NCBI GenBank assembly: GCA_041741375.1 | Contig: JBGSKF010000095.1 | Coordinates: 1 to 64,000, forward strand | Reading direction: 5' to 3' | Length of the DNA: 64,000 nucleotides | Origin: OFTM291 sp041741375 | GTDB taxonomy: Bacteria; Gemmatimonadota; Gemmatimonadetes; Gemmatimonadales; GWC2-71-9 | Part shown: positions 51,468 through 61,098 of the stretch, one piece after another | Numbering within the stretch: position 1 is the first letter of the stretch | How the letters are laid out: every line of letters starts with the position of its first letter | Made by a program: the position numbers and the translations under genes | Notes under the pieces: generated by a model | What the model was told of the DNA's origin: nothing | What the model saw: the letters and a program-made list of their open reading frames with translations, nothing else | Database searches by the model: none

Positions 51468-52721
51468 ATGACTGATATCCAGGTTCAGAAGACCGGTGAA
51501 GACCTCGCGTCCCGCTCGTTGCAGATCACGATCCCCGTGGACCGCGTTGCCGCCGCCGAGGCCCACGCTGTGCAGCAGTACACCCGCCGGGCCCGTATCC
51601 CGGGTTTTCGACCGGGAAAGGCCCCCGAGGCCGTCATCCGCAAGCGGTTCAGCTCCGAGATCCGGGAATCGGCCCTGCAGGAGGTTCTGCGGGCCGGCTG
51701 GGAACGGGCCAAGGAATCCGAGTCTCTTGCTCCAATAGCCGACCCCTCGATCCGGAACCTCAAGTATGAGGACGGTCAGCCGGTGGAGTTCGAACTGCTG
51801 GTCGAGGTTCAGCCGAAGCTGACTCTCGGGACAACGGGCGGATTCACGGTCACCCGCACCCTCCCCACTGTCAGTGATGACCAGGTTGGGGAGCAGATCG
51901 AGAAGATTCGGGAAGAGAAGGCGGCCTGGATCCCGGTGGAGGGAGAGCGCCCCGGTCCGGGGCACATGGTCCGGGTTGAGGTTGCTCCCCTCGAGGAGGG
52001 CACGGCCCACGAGGCCAAGCCCTACACGATGGTCCTCGGCTCGGGGCAGGCAATTCCCGACCTGGAGGAGAAGATCATGCACCTCCTCCCCGGGGAGCAG
52101 GTGGAGACCGAGGTCCGCTTTCCGGATGATTTTGCGGATGAAACGCGCCGGGGCCAGACCCGACGGGTACGAATCGTGCTGCACGACGTGAAGCGGCAGG
52201 AACTTCCTCCCCTGGACGACTCGTTCGCCCGGGAACTGGGGGAGTTTGACTCCCTGGAGGCCGTACGGGCCGCGGTCCGCGCCGACCTGGAGGCTGAGGC
52301 CTCCCGGAGTGCGGATGCCGAGGTCCGGGCCCAGTTGATCCGGCAGATTGCGGAGACGAACCGGGTCGAGGCACCGCGAGCCATGGTGGAGCGGGTTCTG
52401 GGGGCCTTTGCCCGGGCCTACGAGGTTCCGGAGGACCGGTTCGAGACCTTTGCGCAACAGTTCGCTCCCATCGCGTCGGAGCGGGTGGTCCGCGACCTGA
52501 TCCTCGGAGCGGTGGCGGAAGCGGAATCCCTGAGGGCCACGGAGGAGGATATCGATGCCCGGGTGGCTCACATCGCGGAGGGTCGGGGTGTCCCGGCGGG
52601 CCAGGTCTATGCCTCGCTCCAGAAGGCCAACCGTTTGGCCGAAATAGAAATGTCCGTGACGGAAGAGAAGGTCTTCGCCTTCCTCCTGTCCACGTCCACC
52701 GTGACCGAGGTCGCTTCGTGA
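51468..52721 (+). CDS. tig: Trigger factor (ribosome-associated chaperone, prolyl isomerase)
   Basis: 417 residues. The N-terminal ribosome-binding domain has ARIPGFRPGKAPEAVIRKRF, the GFRxGxxP signature. A degenerate FKBP domain follows (GHMVRVEVAPLEE, LGSGQAIPDLEEKIMHLLPGE), then a helical C-terminal domain. It binds nascent chains at the exit tunnel. The stop overlaps the clpP start (GTGA), so tig and clpP are cotranslated. Confidence 0.95.
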   Translation: MTDIQVQKTGEDLASRSLQITIPVDRVAAAEAHAVQQYTRRARIPGFRPGKAPEAVIRKRFSSEIRESALQEVLRAGWERAKESESLAPIADPSIRNLKYEDGQPVEFELLVEVQPKLTLGTTGGFTVTRTLPTVSDDQVGEQIEKIREEKAAWIPVEGERPGPGHMVRVEVAPLEEGTAHEAKPYTMVLGSGQAIPDLEEKIMHLLPGEQVETEVRFPDDFADETRRGQTRRVRIVLHDVKRQELPPLDDSFARELGEFDSLEAVRAAVRADLEAEASRSADAEVRAQLIRQIAETNRVEAPRAMVERVLGAFARAYEVPEDRFETFAQQFAPIASERVVRDLILGAVAEAESLRATEEDIDARVAHIAEGRGVPAGQVYASLQKANRLAEIEMSVTEEKVFAFLLSTSTVTEVAS

Positions 52722-53341
52722 CGACGTCCGCCCTGTATCCGCCCTACATCATCGAACGGTCGAGCCGGGGAGAGCGCACCTACGACATCTTCTCGCGCCT
52801 CCTGATGGATCGGATCGTGTTCCTCGGCGCGCCGATCAACGACGACGTGGCGAACATCATCATCGCCCAGTTGCTCTTTCTCGATGCGGACAACGCGGAG
52901 AAGGACATCTACCTCTACATCAACTCCCCCGGGGGTGTGGTGTCGAGCGGGATGGCGATCTACGACACCATGCAGCACCTGCGGGCTCCGATCAACACGA
53001 TCTGCATGGGGATGGCCGCCTCGATGGGGTCCTTCCTCCTGGCAGCCGGGCGGGCGGGCAAGCGCAGCGCCCTGCCCCACGCTCGGCTCATGATCCACCA
53101 GCCGTCGGGCGGCACCCAGGGAACCGCGGCGGACATCGAGATCCAGGCACGGGAAATTCTCTACCTTCGGCGCCGGATCAACGAGCTCTACGCTCACCAC
53201 ACGGGGCAGACGGTGGAGACGATCGAGAAGGACATGGACCGGGACCGGTTCATGAGCGCGGAAGAGGCGAAGGACTACGGCCTCATCGACACCGTGTTCA
53301 CACCCCGGGCCGCGCCGGCATCCGGAGGCAAGACACCTTGA
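52718..53341 (+). CDS. clpP: ATP-dependent Clp protease proteolytic subunit
   Basis: 207 residues from GTG 52718. Catalytic triad visible: Ser102 in GMAASMGSFLLA, His127 in RLMIHQPSGG, and the Asp in KDMDRDRFMSAEEA. LYINSPGGVVSSGMAIYDTM is typical. Forms the tetradecameric chamber used with ClpX downstream. The start overlaps tig by 4 bp. Confidence 0.98.
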   Translation: MTTSALYPPYIIERSSRGERTYDIFSRLLMDRIVFLGAPINDDVANIIIAQLLFLDADNAEKDIYLYINSPGGVVSSGMAIYDTMQHLRAPINTICMGMAASMGSFLLAAGRAGKRSALPHARLMIHQPSGGTQGTAADIEIQAREILYLRRRINELYAHHTGQTVETIEKDMDRDRFMSAEEAKDYGLIDTVFTPRAAPASGGKTP

Positions 53342-53402
53342 CGGGACGGCGGGAGTGGCAGCACCTTCCGGCACCCCTCAGTGATTGGCGGCGGTGACCT
53401 CC

Positions 53403-54650
53403 ATGTCCACCGACAAGCATCTGCGCTGCTCCTTCTGCGGAAAGTCCAAGGACTCGGTCCGGAAATTCATCTCGGGGCCGTCCGTGTACATCTGCAACGA
53501 GTGCATCACGCTCTGCAACGAGATCCTGGCGGAGGACGAGGAGCGGGAGGTCATTGACCGGATCACCCAGGTCCCGATCCCCGCGGAGATCAAGGCCACT
53601 CTCGATGAGTATGTGGTGGGACAGGAACGGGCCAAGCGCACGCTGGCCGTGGCCGTCTACAATCACTACAAGCGGATCAACGCGGCCGGCAACCGGGATG
53701 GCGGCGTCGAGCTCGACAAGTCCAACATCCTTCTCATCGGCCCCACCGGGGTGGGCAAGACCCTCCTGGCCCAGACCCTCGCCCGCATCCTCGACGTGCC
53801 CTTCACCATCGCCGACGCCACGACGCTGACCGAGGCGGGCTATGTCGGGGAGGACGTGGAGAACATCCTGGTCCGGTTGCTCCAGGCCGGGGAGTTCAAC
53901 GTGTCCGAGTGCGAACGCGGCATCGTCTACATCGACGAGATCGACAAGATCGCGCGGAAGAGCGAGAACCCGAGCATCACGCGCGACGTGAGCGGCGAGG
54001 GAGTCCAGCAGGCGCTTCTGAAGATCCTGGAGGGCACGGTGGCCTCCGTTCCGCCGCAGGGCGGGCGCAAGCATCCCCAGCAGGAATACATCCAGATCAA
54101 CACGAAGGACATCCTGTTCATCTGTGGCGGAGCCTTCGATGGCTTGGAGAAGATCATCGAGGCCCGGCTCGGTCGGCAGCAGATCGGGTTTGCCACCGGT
54201 GCCGACGCCGACGTGGTCGAGTTCGACGCGGGGACTCCGTACGCCAACGTCGAGCCGGACGATCTCCTCCATTTCGGTCTCATCCCGGAGCTGGTGGGCC
54301 GCCTCCCGGTGCTGGTGGCGCTGGATTCGCTCGACGAGGACGCCCTGGTGCAGATCCTGCTCGAGCCGAAGAACGCGCTCACCAAGCAATACACCAAGCT
54401 CTTCGACATGGAGAAGGTCGGGCTGACCTTCGCCCCCGAGGCGCTGCGGGCCCTGGCGCGTCTCGCGATCAAGCGACGGACCGGGGCGCGCGGCCTTCGC
54501 GCCATCCTGGAAACGGTCATGACGGACATCATGTTCGATCTCCCGTCGCGGGACGATGTGCGCGAGGTGGTCATCACACCGGAGTCGATCACGGAGCGAA
54601 CCACGCCCCTGATCATCACGGAACGGCCGCGCGCCAAGCGCGAGGCCTGA
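53403..54650 (+). CDS. clpX: ATP-dependent Clp protease ATP-binding subunit ClpX
   Basis: 415 residues from ATG 53403. Zinc finger: LRCSFCGKS and ICNECITLCNE (four Cys). Walker A: IGPTGVGKTLLAQTLA. Walker B: GIVYIDEIDKIA. Sensor and C-terminal parts: PELVGRLPVLVAL and RRTGARGLRAILE. Unfoldase partner of ClpP, 61 bp downstream of it. Confidence 0.98.
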   Translation: MSTDKHLRCSFCGKSKDSVRKFISGPSVYICNECITLCNEILAEDEEREVIDRITQVPIPAEIKATLDEYVVGQERAKRTLAVAVYNHYKRINAAGNRDGGVELDKSNILLIGPTGVGKTLLAQTLARILDVPFTIADATTLTEAGYVGEDVENILVRLLQAGEFNVSECERGIVYIDEIDKIARKSENPSITRDVSGEGVQQALLKILEGTVASVPPQGGRKHPQQEYIQINTKDILFICGGAFDGLEKIIEARLGRQQIGFATGADADVVEFDAGTPYANVEPDDLLHFGLIPELVGRLPVLVALDSLDEDALVQILLEPKNALTKQYTKLFDMEKVGLTFAPEALRALARLAIKRRTGARGLRAILETVMTDIMFDLPSRDDVREVVITPESITERTTPLIITERPRAKREA

Positions 54651-54661
54651 ACCTCGCCGAC

Positions 54662-55291
54662 GTGGCCTTTCCTCCCTCCCGGCTGACAACCCAGGCAGTC
54701 ACCTTTCGGGGCAGTTTTGCCGATCCCCGGCAGGCTCTCGACCCGGTACTTCCGGAGGTGGCCTTCGTGGGGCGGTCCAACGTGGGCAAGTCGAGCCTGC
54801 TGAATGCCCTGGTCGGCCGGAAGCAGTTGGCCCGGGTGAGCGGCACCCCGGGCAAGACCCAGCTGATGAACGTGTTCCACCTCCCCGGACTGTATCTGGT
54901 CGACCTTCCGGGCTACGGCTATGCGCGTGCGTCCCGCGACGCCCGGGCCGAGTTTCGGCGGCTGGTCGACGCGTACCTGAGGACGCGGGAGACTCTGGCC
55001 GGGGTCGTGTGGCTGCTCGATGTGAGGCACCCACCTTCCGCCGAGGACCGGGCCATGCAGGAGCTGCTGATCGAGGCGGAACGGCCGATCCTCGCCGCGC
55101 TCACCAAGATCGACAAGTTCGCTCCCCGGCGGCGGCGGGAGGCGATCCTGGAGCGCAGCACGGAGCTCGGCCTCCCGCCGTCGGAAGTGCTCCCGGTGAG
55201 CAGCGAGACGGGCGAAGGCATCGCCGATCTGGGGGAGAGTCTCCTGGCGCTGGCGGATCAGTCGGTGGGAGAGGTCACCGACCCATCGTGA
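54662..55291 (+). CDS. engB: Ribosome biogenesis GTP-binding protein YsxC/EngB
   Basis: 209 residues from GTG 54662, 11 bp after clpX. GTPase motifs: FVGRSNVGKSSLLNAL (G1), GTPGKTQ (G2), VDLPGYGYA (G3), LTKIDKF (G4), and VSSETGEG (G5). Needed for large ribosomal subunit assembly. The end of the tig-clpP-clpX-engB run. Confidence 0.96.
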   Translation: MAFPPSRLTTQAVTFRGSFADPRQALDPVLPEVAFVGRSNVGKSSLLNALVGRKQLARVSGTPGKTQLMNVFHLPGLYLVDLPGYGYARASRDARAEFRRLVDAYLRTRETLAGVVWLLDVRHPPSAEDRAMQELLIEAERPILAALTKIDKFAPRRRREAILERSTELGLPPSEVLPVSSETGEGIADLGESLLALADQSVGEVTDPS

Positions 55292-55443
55292 TGCCTCCCC
55301 GACGTGGAGAGGCCGCGATCTCAGGATGGGACCGTCGCCCGGTCAGAACCGGGACAGACGCGAGGGACGGTCGGGATCTCCGTGCTTGCACTCACCGCAT
55401 GGCGGGGTAGGTTTCCGGCATCTTTCACCGGTGCCGTGTCTCG

Positions 55444-56280
55444 ATGCCCCTTCGCCCCCTTCGCACCATTGCCCTCCCCGCCCCGGTCCAGGCCGTTCAC
55501 GACCAGTGGATCGGTGATCTGGAGAGTGCCCTCTCGGCGCCGGATGCCGACTGGAACCTCATCGTTCGTGACACACTGCGCGCCCTCTGGTACCCCGGTC
55601 TGTCCGATGTCCAGGGGCTGCTGGACGATCCCGCAACCCCGATTCCCACGCGGGCATCCCTCCTGGCGCTCGATCCCCGCCACGTCACCCTGGAGCCGGA
55701 GTATTACGCGGACGTCGACCTGGAGAGGTTCCGGCGGGTCAAGCCCCTGCTCTGGCTCTGGTACAGCTTCGATCGCAGTCCCCTCGGCGGGCAGAATGTC
55801 GACCTCGGAGTCCGGCTCCGGCGCACCCTGGCTCCGCGGATCTTTGCGCGCTGCGGGCGGAACTTCAAGTGCTTCCAGCACACCGAGTTCTCGTTCGGAT
55901 ACAATCTGGAGGTGGGGGACGACGTGGTGGTGCACCGCCACGTCCTGCTCGACGACCGCGGTGGCATCGTCCTGGGGGACCGGGTGAGCATCGCGGACTA
56001 TGCCAACGTCTACAGCCACACCCACAGCATCGTGGATCAAAAGGATGTCACGACGCTGCGAACCGTCCTGGAGGCGGACGTGCGGATCACCTACCATGCC
56101 ACCGTGCTGGCCGGAGTGCGGGTCGGGGAGAACGGGATGGTGGGCGCGGGAGCGATGGCGACGAAGAGCGTGCGGGCCTACCATGTGAACGTCGGGGTCC
56201 CCGCCAAGTCGGTCATGATCAAGCCCAATGCCCCCCCCTCGGCCCGCACCACGGAGCGTGTCCCTCCCCGGGATGCCTGA
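55444..56280 (+). CDS. Left-handed beta-helix acyltransferase (hexapeptide O-acetyltransferase type)
   Basis: 278 residues. About 120 N-terminal helical residues precede hexapeptide repeats: YNLEVGDDVVVHRHVLL, GGIVLGDRVSIADYANVY, THSIVD (catalytic-type His), ITYHATVLAGVRVGENGMVGAGAM, and a final NVGVPAKSVMIKP. This order fits O-acetyltransferases that modify sugars or lipids. The substrate is unknown; no polysaccharide genes are adjacent. Confidence 0.85.
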   Translation: MPLRPLRTIALPAPVQAVHDQWIGDLESALSAPDADWNLIVRDTLRALWYPGLSDVQGLLDDPATPIPTRASLLALDPRHVTLEPEYYADVDLERFRRVKPLLWLWYSFDRSPLGGQNVDLGVRLRRTLAPRIFARCGRNFKCFQHTEFSFGYNLEVGDDVVVHRHVLLDDRGGIVLGDRVSIADYANVYSHTHSIVDQKDVTTLRTVLEADVRITYHATVLAGVRVGENGMVGAGAMATKSVRAYHVNVGVPAKSVMIKPNAPPSARTTERVPPRDA

Positions 56281-56428
56281 GAGCCGGGGCGGGGTGCGGT
56301 TCACCCGTACGTGACACAGTCGTTGCACAGGCGTTGACCCTTCGACACGGAGTCCGTGGATCTTTGCGGTCTCCGGTCGCCCCCTGTGACCGGGAGACCA
56401 CCATTCCCCGATCGCTCGAGGGCGCCCC

Positions 56429-59218
56429 ATGTCCGCAATCGTTCGCCTGCTCCTCCTGACCCTGTGCGCCTCGATCGTCGTCGCGCTTCCGTCACACGCC
56501 CAGAGCACCGGCCGCCTGGCCGGTCGGGTGGTCGATGCGGCTCGGGGCACCCCGCTCGCCGGTGCCCTTGTCGAGGTCGTGGGGCCAGGCCCCGAGGTCA
56601 ACCGCGCCCTCACGGGTGTGGATGGACGGTACGTGCTCTTGAACATCTCCCCCGGGGTCGTTTCGCTGCGCGTCCGGATGCTGGGATACCGCCCGAAGGT
56701 CGTGACCGACGTGGCGGTTCGGGAAGGGGGCGTCACCACCCAAGACATCACGCTGGACGCGGAGTCGGTCCAGCTGGAGGACATCACGGTTTCCGCCGCC
56801 ACCGAGCGGGGAAGCGTGGCGAGCGCCTTGAACGAGCAGCGGGTCTCGGTCAATGTGGTGAATGCCGTCACCGCGGAGGAGATCGCGCGGAGTCCCGACG
56901 GGGACGCCGCCACGGCGATGCAACGGGTAAGCGGAGTGTCGGTGCAGGACGGACGGTATGTCTCGGTGCGTGGCCTGGGGCAGCGCTACACGGTGGCGTC
57001 CTTGAACGGCACTCGTCTTCCCTCCATGGAGCCGGAGCGAAAGGTCGTGCCGCTGGATCTGTACCCCGCGAGCATGATCGAGGGGATCACGACGGCCAAG
57101 ACCTTCACCCCCGACCGGTCGGGCGATTTCAGTGGCGGCGAGGTCAACATCGTGACCCGGAGTTTCCCGGCGGAGCGGCGGTTTTCCGTGAGTGTCGGCA
57201 GTGGGGTCAACAGCCGCGCCACGGGCCAACTGCTCCCGCGAGCCCGTCGAACCGGCCGGGAATGGCTGGCCTTCGGGTCGGATCAGCGCTCCCTGCCCTC
57301 GATCGTGCGCGATGCGGGAAGCTTCAGCACCCAGCCCTCCCAGGAAGCGATCAACCAGATGGTGGGTTCCTTCCGGAACTCCTGGTCTCCCCGGCGCGAC
57401 CGCGGCGAGCCGGCCGCATCCTTCGGGGTGTCCCTGGGAGGCAAGGACCCGGTGTTTGGACAGGATGTCGGGTACCTGGCGTCCTTTTCCTACAATCGCA
57501 CGCATGAGATCGAGGACGGGCAGATCCGCGCCAACGCCATCGTGGGAGACACACCGGGCACCCAGCGCGAGGTCGACATGTTCGAGGGTGTCACCGGGCG
57601 GGAGAGTGTCCTCTGGGGAGGACTGGTGACCCTCAGCACGGACGTGGCCCCCGGCTCCCGCCTCTCCCTCAACGCGACCTACAACCGGTCGGCGGACAGC
57701 GAGGGCCGGAGAGAAATTGGAGAAAGCGAGAATCTCGGAGGGCGCTTCGAGGTGCTGCGCCAGCGGTATGTGGAGCGCTCGACCCTGTCCGGCCAGTTGG
57801 GTGGCGAGCACCGATTCGGCCTGCGCCATCAACTCGACTGGAAGGTCACCGCCTCCCGGGTGACCCGGGACGAGCCTGATCGCAGCGAATTCGTGTTCCA
57901 GCTCGACACCGATCCCTTCGGCAGCCCGCTTCCCCCGGCCTGGTTCAGCATCTCCAACGAGGGGGCGGTGCGGACCTTCGCGGAATTGGCTGAGGAGAGC
58001 GTTCAGGCCGCGGTGGATTACAGGGTGGTTTTCGGCCCCCTCGATCGTCCCCATGCACTCAAGGTGGGGGGTCTGGTTCGCCGGACCACGCGGGATGCCG
58101 ACAACCGGGTCTTCAGTCTGTCCGCTTCCCTGGACCGCGCCAGTCGCGAGCTCTCGCCCGAGGAGATCTTCGACGGACGGTTTTCCCAGCCGGGAAGCTC
58201 CGTGTTCCGTATCACTCCGCTGAGCCAGGGTGGATCCTACTCCGCGGAGGATGATCTCTTCGCCGGTTATGCCATGGTTCAGCTCTTCCCGTCGGAGCGG
58301 GTGGAGATCGTGGGCGGGGCTCGCTTCGAACGTTCCGAAGTGTCCGTGACGACACAGCCGACCGTCGGCGAAAATGTCACAACCCGTCCCACCTTCACGG
58401 ACGTGCTGCCCGGCGTGGCGGTGAACATCAGTCTCGACGATCGCCAGGTGCTGCGCCTCGCGGGATCACAGACTCTTTCCCGCCCCGAATACCGGGAATT
58501 GGCGCCGGTTCAATTCCGGGAGGTCCTGGGAGGGGACAACATCCTGGGGAACCCCGATCTCGTCCGGACCCTGATCCGGAATGCCGACATCCGGTGGGAG
58601 TTCTATCCCCGGCCGACGGAGGTGATCAGCATCGCGGCCTTCGGCAAGTGGTTCGACGACCCGATCGAGCAGGTCTTCCTCGGCACGTCCGGGACACGGA
58701 TCATCAGCTTCCTGAATGCCAAATCGGCCCGGAACTTCGGGGTGGAGTTGGAACTGAGGAAGAATCTCGATCTCCTGGGTGAGTCCTTCCGCCCCTGGTC
58801 GTTCTTCGGCAATGCGACGTTCATGAACAGCCGGGTGACGGTGGCGGGGAGCCAGGGTCTGGCGGCGTTGCTCAACGACGACCGGGCGATGGTGGGTCAG
58901 GCCCCCTACGTGGTCAATGCCGGCCTGACGTGGACATCCCCCTCGTCGCAGTGGGCGGGCTCGGTTCTCTACAACGTCGTGGGCCGTCGCATCTTCAGCG
59001 TCGGAGAGAGCCCCCTTCCCAACGTGTTCGAGGAAGCCCGCAACGTGGTGGATGTGTCACTCCGCTTTCCCATGCCGGGGGCCTTGAGCGGCCGGATCGA
59101 CACGAAGAACCTGCTCGATGCCTCGGCTCAGCTCACCCAGGGGTCCGTGACCAAGCAGTTCAGCCGGAGCGGGCGCCAGTTCTCCGTGGGGTTCAGCTGG
59201 GTTCCCTCCGGCTCGTGA
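56429..59218 (+). CDS. TonB-dependent outer-membrane receptor with CarboxypepD-regulatory domain
   Basis: 929 residues. Signal peptide LLLTLCASIVVALPSHAQ, then a carboxypeptidase-regulatory-like Ig fold (GRLAGRVVDAARGTPLAGALV ... LGYRPKVVTDV), then a plug (SVNVVNAVTAEEIARSPDGD, AMQRVSGVSVQDGRYVSVRG, GEVNIVTRSF). The rest is a 22-strand-type barrel (LRLAGSQTLSRPEYRELAP, NFGVELELRKNLD) ending GRQFSVGFSWVPSG. It imports a large substrate using TonB energy. The lipoprotein downstream is its likely surface partner. Confidence 0.93.
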   Translation: MSAIVRLLLLTLCASIVVALPSHAQSTGRLAGRVVDAARGTPLAGALVEVVGPGPEVNRALTGVDGRYVLLNISPGVVSLRVRMLGYRPKVVTDVAVREGGVTTQDITLDAESVQLEDITVSAATERGSVASALNEQRVSVNVVNAVTAEEIARSPDGDAATAMQRVSGVSVQDGRYVSVRGLGQRYTVASLNGTRLPSMEPERKVVPLDLYPASMIEGITTAKTFTPDRSGDFSGGEVNIVTRSFPAERRFSVSVGSGVNSRATGQLLPRARRTGREWLAFGSDQRSLPSIVRDAGSFSTQPSQEAINQMVGSFRNSWSPRRDRGEPAASFGVSLGGKDPVFGQDVGYLASFSYNRTHEIEDGQIRANAIVGDTPGTQREVDMFEGVTGRESVLWGGLVTLSTDVAPGSRLSLNATYNRSADSEGRREIGESENLGGRFEVLRQRYVERSTLSGQLGGEHRFGLRHQLDWKVTASRVTRDEPDRSEFVFQLDTDPFGSPLPPAWFSISNEGAVRTFAELAEESVQAAVDYRVVFGPLDRPHALKVGGLVRRTTRDADNRVFSLSASLDRASRELSPEEIFDGRFSQPGSSVFRITPLSQGGSYSAEDDLFAGYAMVQLFPSERVEIVGGARFERSEVSVTTQPTVGENVTTRPTFTDVLPGVAVNISLDDRQVLRLAGSQTLSRPEYRELAPVQFREVLGGDNILGNPDLVRTLIRNADIRWEFYPRPTEVISIAAFGKWFDDPIEQVFLGTSGTRIISFLNAKSARNFGVELELRKNLDLLGESFRPWSFFGNATFMNSRVTVAGSQGLAALLNDDRAMVGQAPYVVNAGLTWTSPSSQWAGSVLYNVVGRRIFSVGESPLPNVFEEARNVVDVSLRFPMPGALSGRIDTKNLLDASAQLTQGSVTKQFSRSGRQFSVGFSWVPSGS

Positions 59219-59248
59219 CCGAGGTGTGACAGGAGTGACGCCGGGGTG

Positions 59249-59285
59249 TCGCCCGGGGTGCCGAAGTTTCGGGTGCCTCGGGCGA
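59249..59285 (+). terminator. Nested hairpin between receptor and lipoprotein genes
   Basis: TCGCCCGGGG (59249-59258) pairs with CCTCGGGCGA (59276-59285) over 10 bp with one wobble; inside the loop CCGAA-GT-TTCGG (59261-59272) forms a second stem. It lies 31 bp after the receptor stop. Without a U-run it may act as a partial terminator or mRNA processing site that sets the receptor-to-lipoprotein ratio. Confidence 0.55.
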
Positions 59286-59353
59286 CGTGTCCTGAGGACG
59301 GGACGCCCGAGACTCACCCGTTCACCGACTTCAGCTCAAAGGACCCTGGTACA

Positions 59354-61069
59354 ATGTTGCAGACCCTCTTCCGCACGACCCGCTGGATCCCCGCCGGCCT
59401 GGTGGTCCTGGTGGCCGCCTGCAGTGACGATGACGGGCCGGGGACCAACCCGACACCTCCCCCCCCCGCGATTCCCCTCGTGGCCCCCTCCGGAGTGAAC
59501 GCCACCGCGGCGTCGGCCACCGCGATCACCGTCTCTTTCACTCCCTCGGCGGGCGCCACGACCCATCGGGTGGAGCGGGCCCAGGGCGCCGGTGGCACAT
59601 TTGCTCAGGCGGGCACGACCACGGCCAGCCCCTTCAACGATACGGGCCTGACTCCCACCACCCTGTATCGCTACAGGGTGGTGGCTGTACGGGGAACCGA
59701 GGAGGCGGCGTCCGGCGAGGTGCAGGCCACCACCCAGGCACTGCAACCGGGCTCGGGCACCGTGGAGGTCTCGACCGACATCACCACCAACACGACGTGG
59801 ACGGCCACCAACACCTATCTCCTGAAGGGATTCATTCACGTGGCCAACGGCGCCACGCTCACGATTGAGCCGGGCACGGTCATTCAGGGTGATTTCAACA
59901 CCCTGGGATCCTCGTTGTTTGTGTTGCGTGGATCGAAGATCATCGCCAACGGCACGGCCACTCAGCCCATCGTCTTCACGAGCTCGCAGCCGGTGGGGCA
60001 GCGGCAGGCCGGAGACTGGGGGGGACTGATCCTCGTGGGGAACGGAATCATCAATCGCGCCGCGCCGGTCATTCTCGAAGGGACGGGAACCAATGCCAGC
60101 AACTTCGCGATCGACTATGCGGGAGGGACGGACAACACGGACACCAGCGGAAGCCTCCGCTTCGTGCGGGTGGAATTCGCCGGATTCGGACCCGCGCCGG
60201 ACGCCGAGCTCAACACCTTCACCTTCGCCGCGGTCGGGTCGGGAACGGTGCTGGAGAATCTTCAGTCTTTGAACGGCCTGGATGATTCGTTTGAGTTCTT
60301 CGGGGGCGCGGTCGACGGGAAGAACCTGGTGAGCTACAACTCCGGTGACGACCACTTCGACATGTCGGAAGGATATGTGGGGCGCCTCCAGTTCCTGATC
60401 GCCTACCAAACCCGCACGGTGATCCCCCGACCCACGGCGGGAAACATCTCCAGCGATCCGCAGGGCATCGAGAACGACGGCTGCGCCGGCGCCAACTGCA
60501 CCGACGGCCAGAACTCCTTGCCACTGAATGCTCCCCTGGTGGCGAATTTTACCCTGGTCGGTCCCCCGAGCACCGTCACCAGCTCCTCGGGCGGGATTGG
60601 CATGATGCTCCGCCGCGGGACGGCCGGAGTCTACATCAACGGGGTCACCGCCCGCTGGAGCCGGGCCGGGATCAGTCTCCGGGACCAGAGCACCCTGGAT
60701 CGGATCGCCTCGGGTGAGCTCCGGCTGTCGAACGTGGCCGTGGCCGAATCCCCGGTGATCTTCCAGCCCCAGACGGGTACCACCGTACAGGGCACGGTGA
60801 ACACCGGCACCAACAGCATCGAAGATCTTCTGACAACCCCAGCGAGAACGCTCTTCACCGCCTTGCCTGACGCGGAACCCGCGGGACCGGCCGGCCTCGA
60901 CTGGAGTCCGGCCGCGGGGAGCCCCCTTACGACCGGTGGTCTTTCCATCTTCACGGGGCCGCTCGCCACCAAGGCCGGGGCGTTCGTCCAACCCACGAGC
61001 TACCGGGGCGCTGCGGGCCCGGGGCAGCCGAAGTGGTGGTCGGGATGGACCAACTTCGCGGTCAATTGA
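59354..61069 (+). CDS. Fibronectin type III plus beta-helix lipoprotein, TonB receptor partner
   Basis: 571 residues from ATG 59354. Lipoprotein signal: IPAGLVVLVAACSDDDG. An FnIII-type domain follows (PSGVNATAASATAITVSF ... TLYRYRVVAVRGTEEAASGEV), then a large domain with parallel beta-helix character (TLTIEPGTVIQGD, GSLRFVRVEFAGF, NLQSLNGLDDSFEFFGGAVDG). Such proteins sit next to TonB receptors in Bacteroidota and Gemmatimonadota and may capture substrate at the surface. Same direction as the receptor, 135 bp after it. Confidence 0.8.
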   Translation: MLQTLFRTTRWIPAGLVVLVAACSDDDGPGTNPTPPPPAIPLVAPSGVNATAASATAITVSFTPSAGATTHRVERAQGAGGTFAQAGTTTASPFNDTGLTPTTLYRYRVVAVRGTEEAASGEVQATTQALQPGSGTVEVSTDITTNTTWTATNTYLLKGFIHVANGATLTIEPGTVIQGDFNTLGSSLFVLRGSKIIANGTATQPIVFTSSQPVGQRQAGDWGGLILVGNGIINRAAPVILEGTGTNASNFAIDYAGGTDNTDTSGSLRFVRVEFAGFGPAPDAELNTFTFAAVGSGTVLENLQSLNGLDDSFEFFGGAVDGKNLVSYNSGDDHFDMSEGYVGRLQFLIAYQTRTVIPRPTAGNISSDPQGIENDGCAGANCTDGQNSLPLNAPLVANFTLVGPPSTVTSSSGGIGMMLRRGTAGVYINGVTARWSRAGISLRDQSTLDRIASGELRLSNVAVAESPVIFQPQTGTTVQGTVNTGTNSIEDLLTTPARTLFTALPDAEPAGPAGLDWSPAAGSPLTTGGLSIFTGPLATKAGAFVQPTSYRGAAGPGQPKWWSGWTNFAVN

Positions 61070-61098
61070 GACTTTCGCTTCCTGCCCGCCCACTGCCG

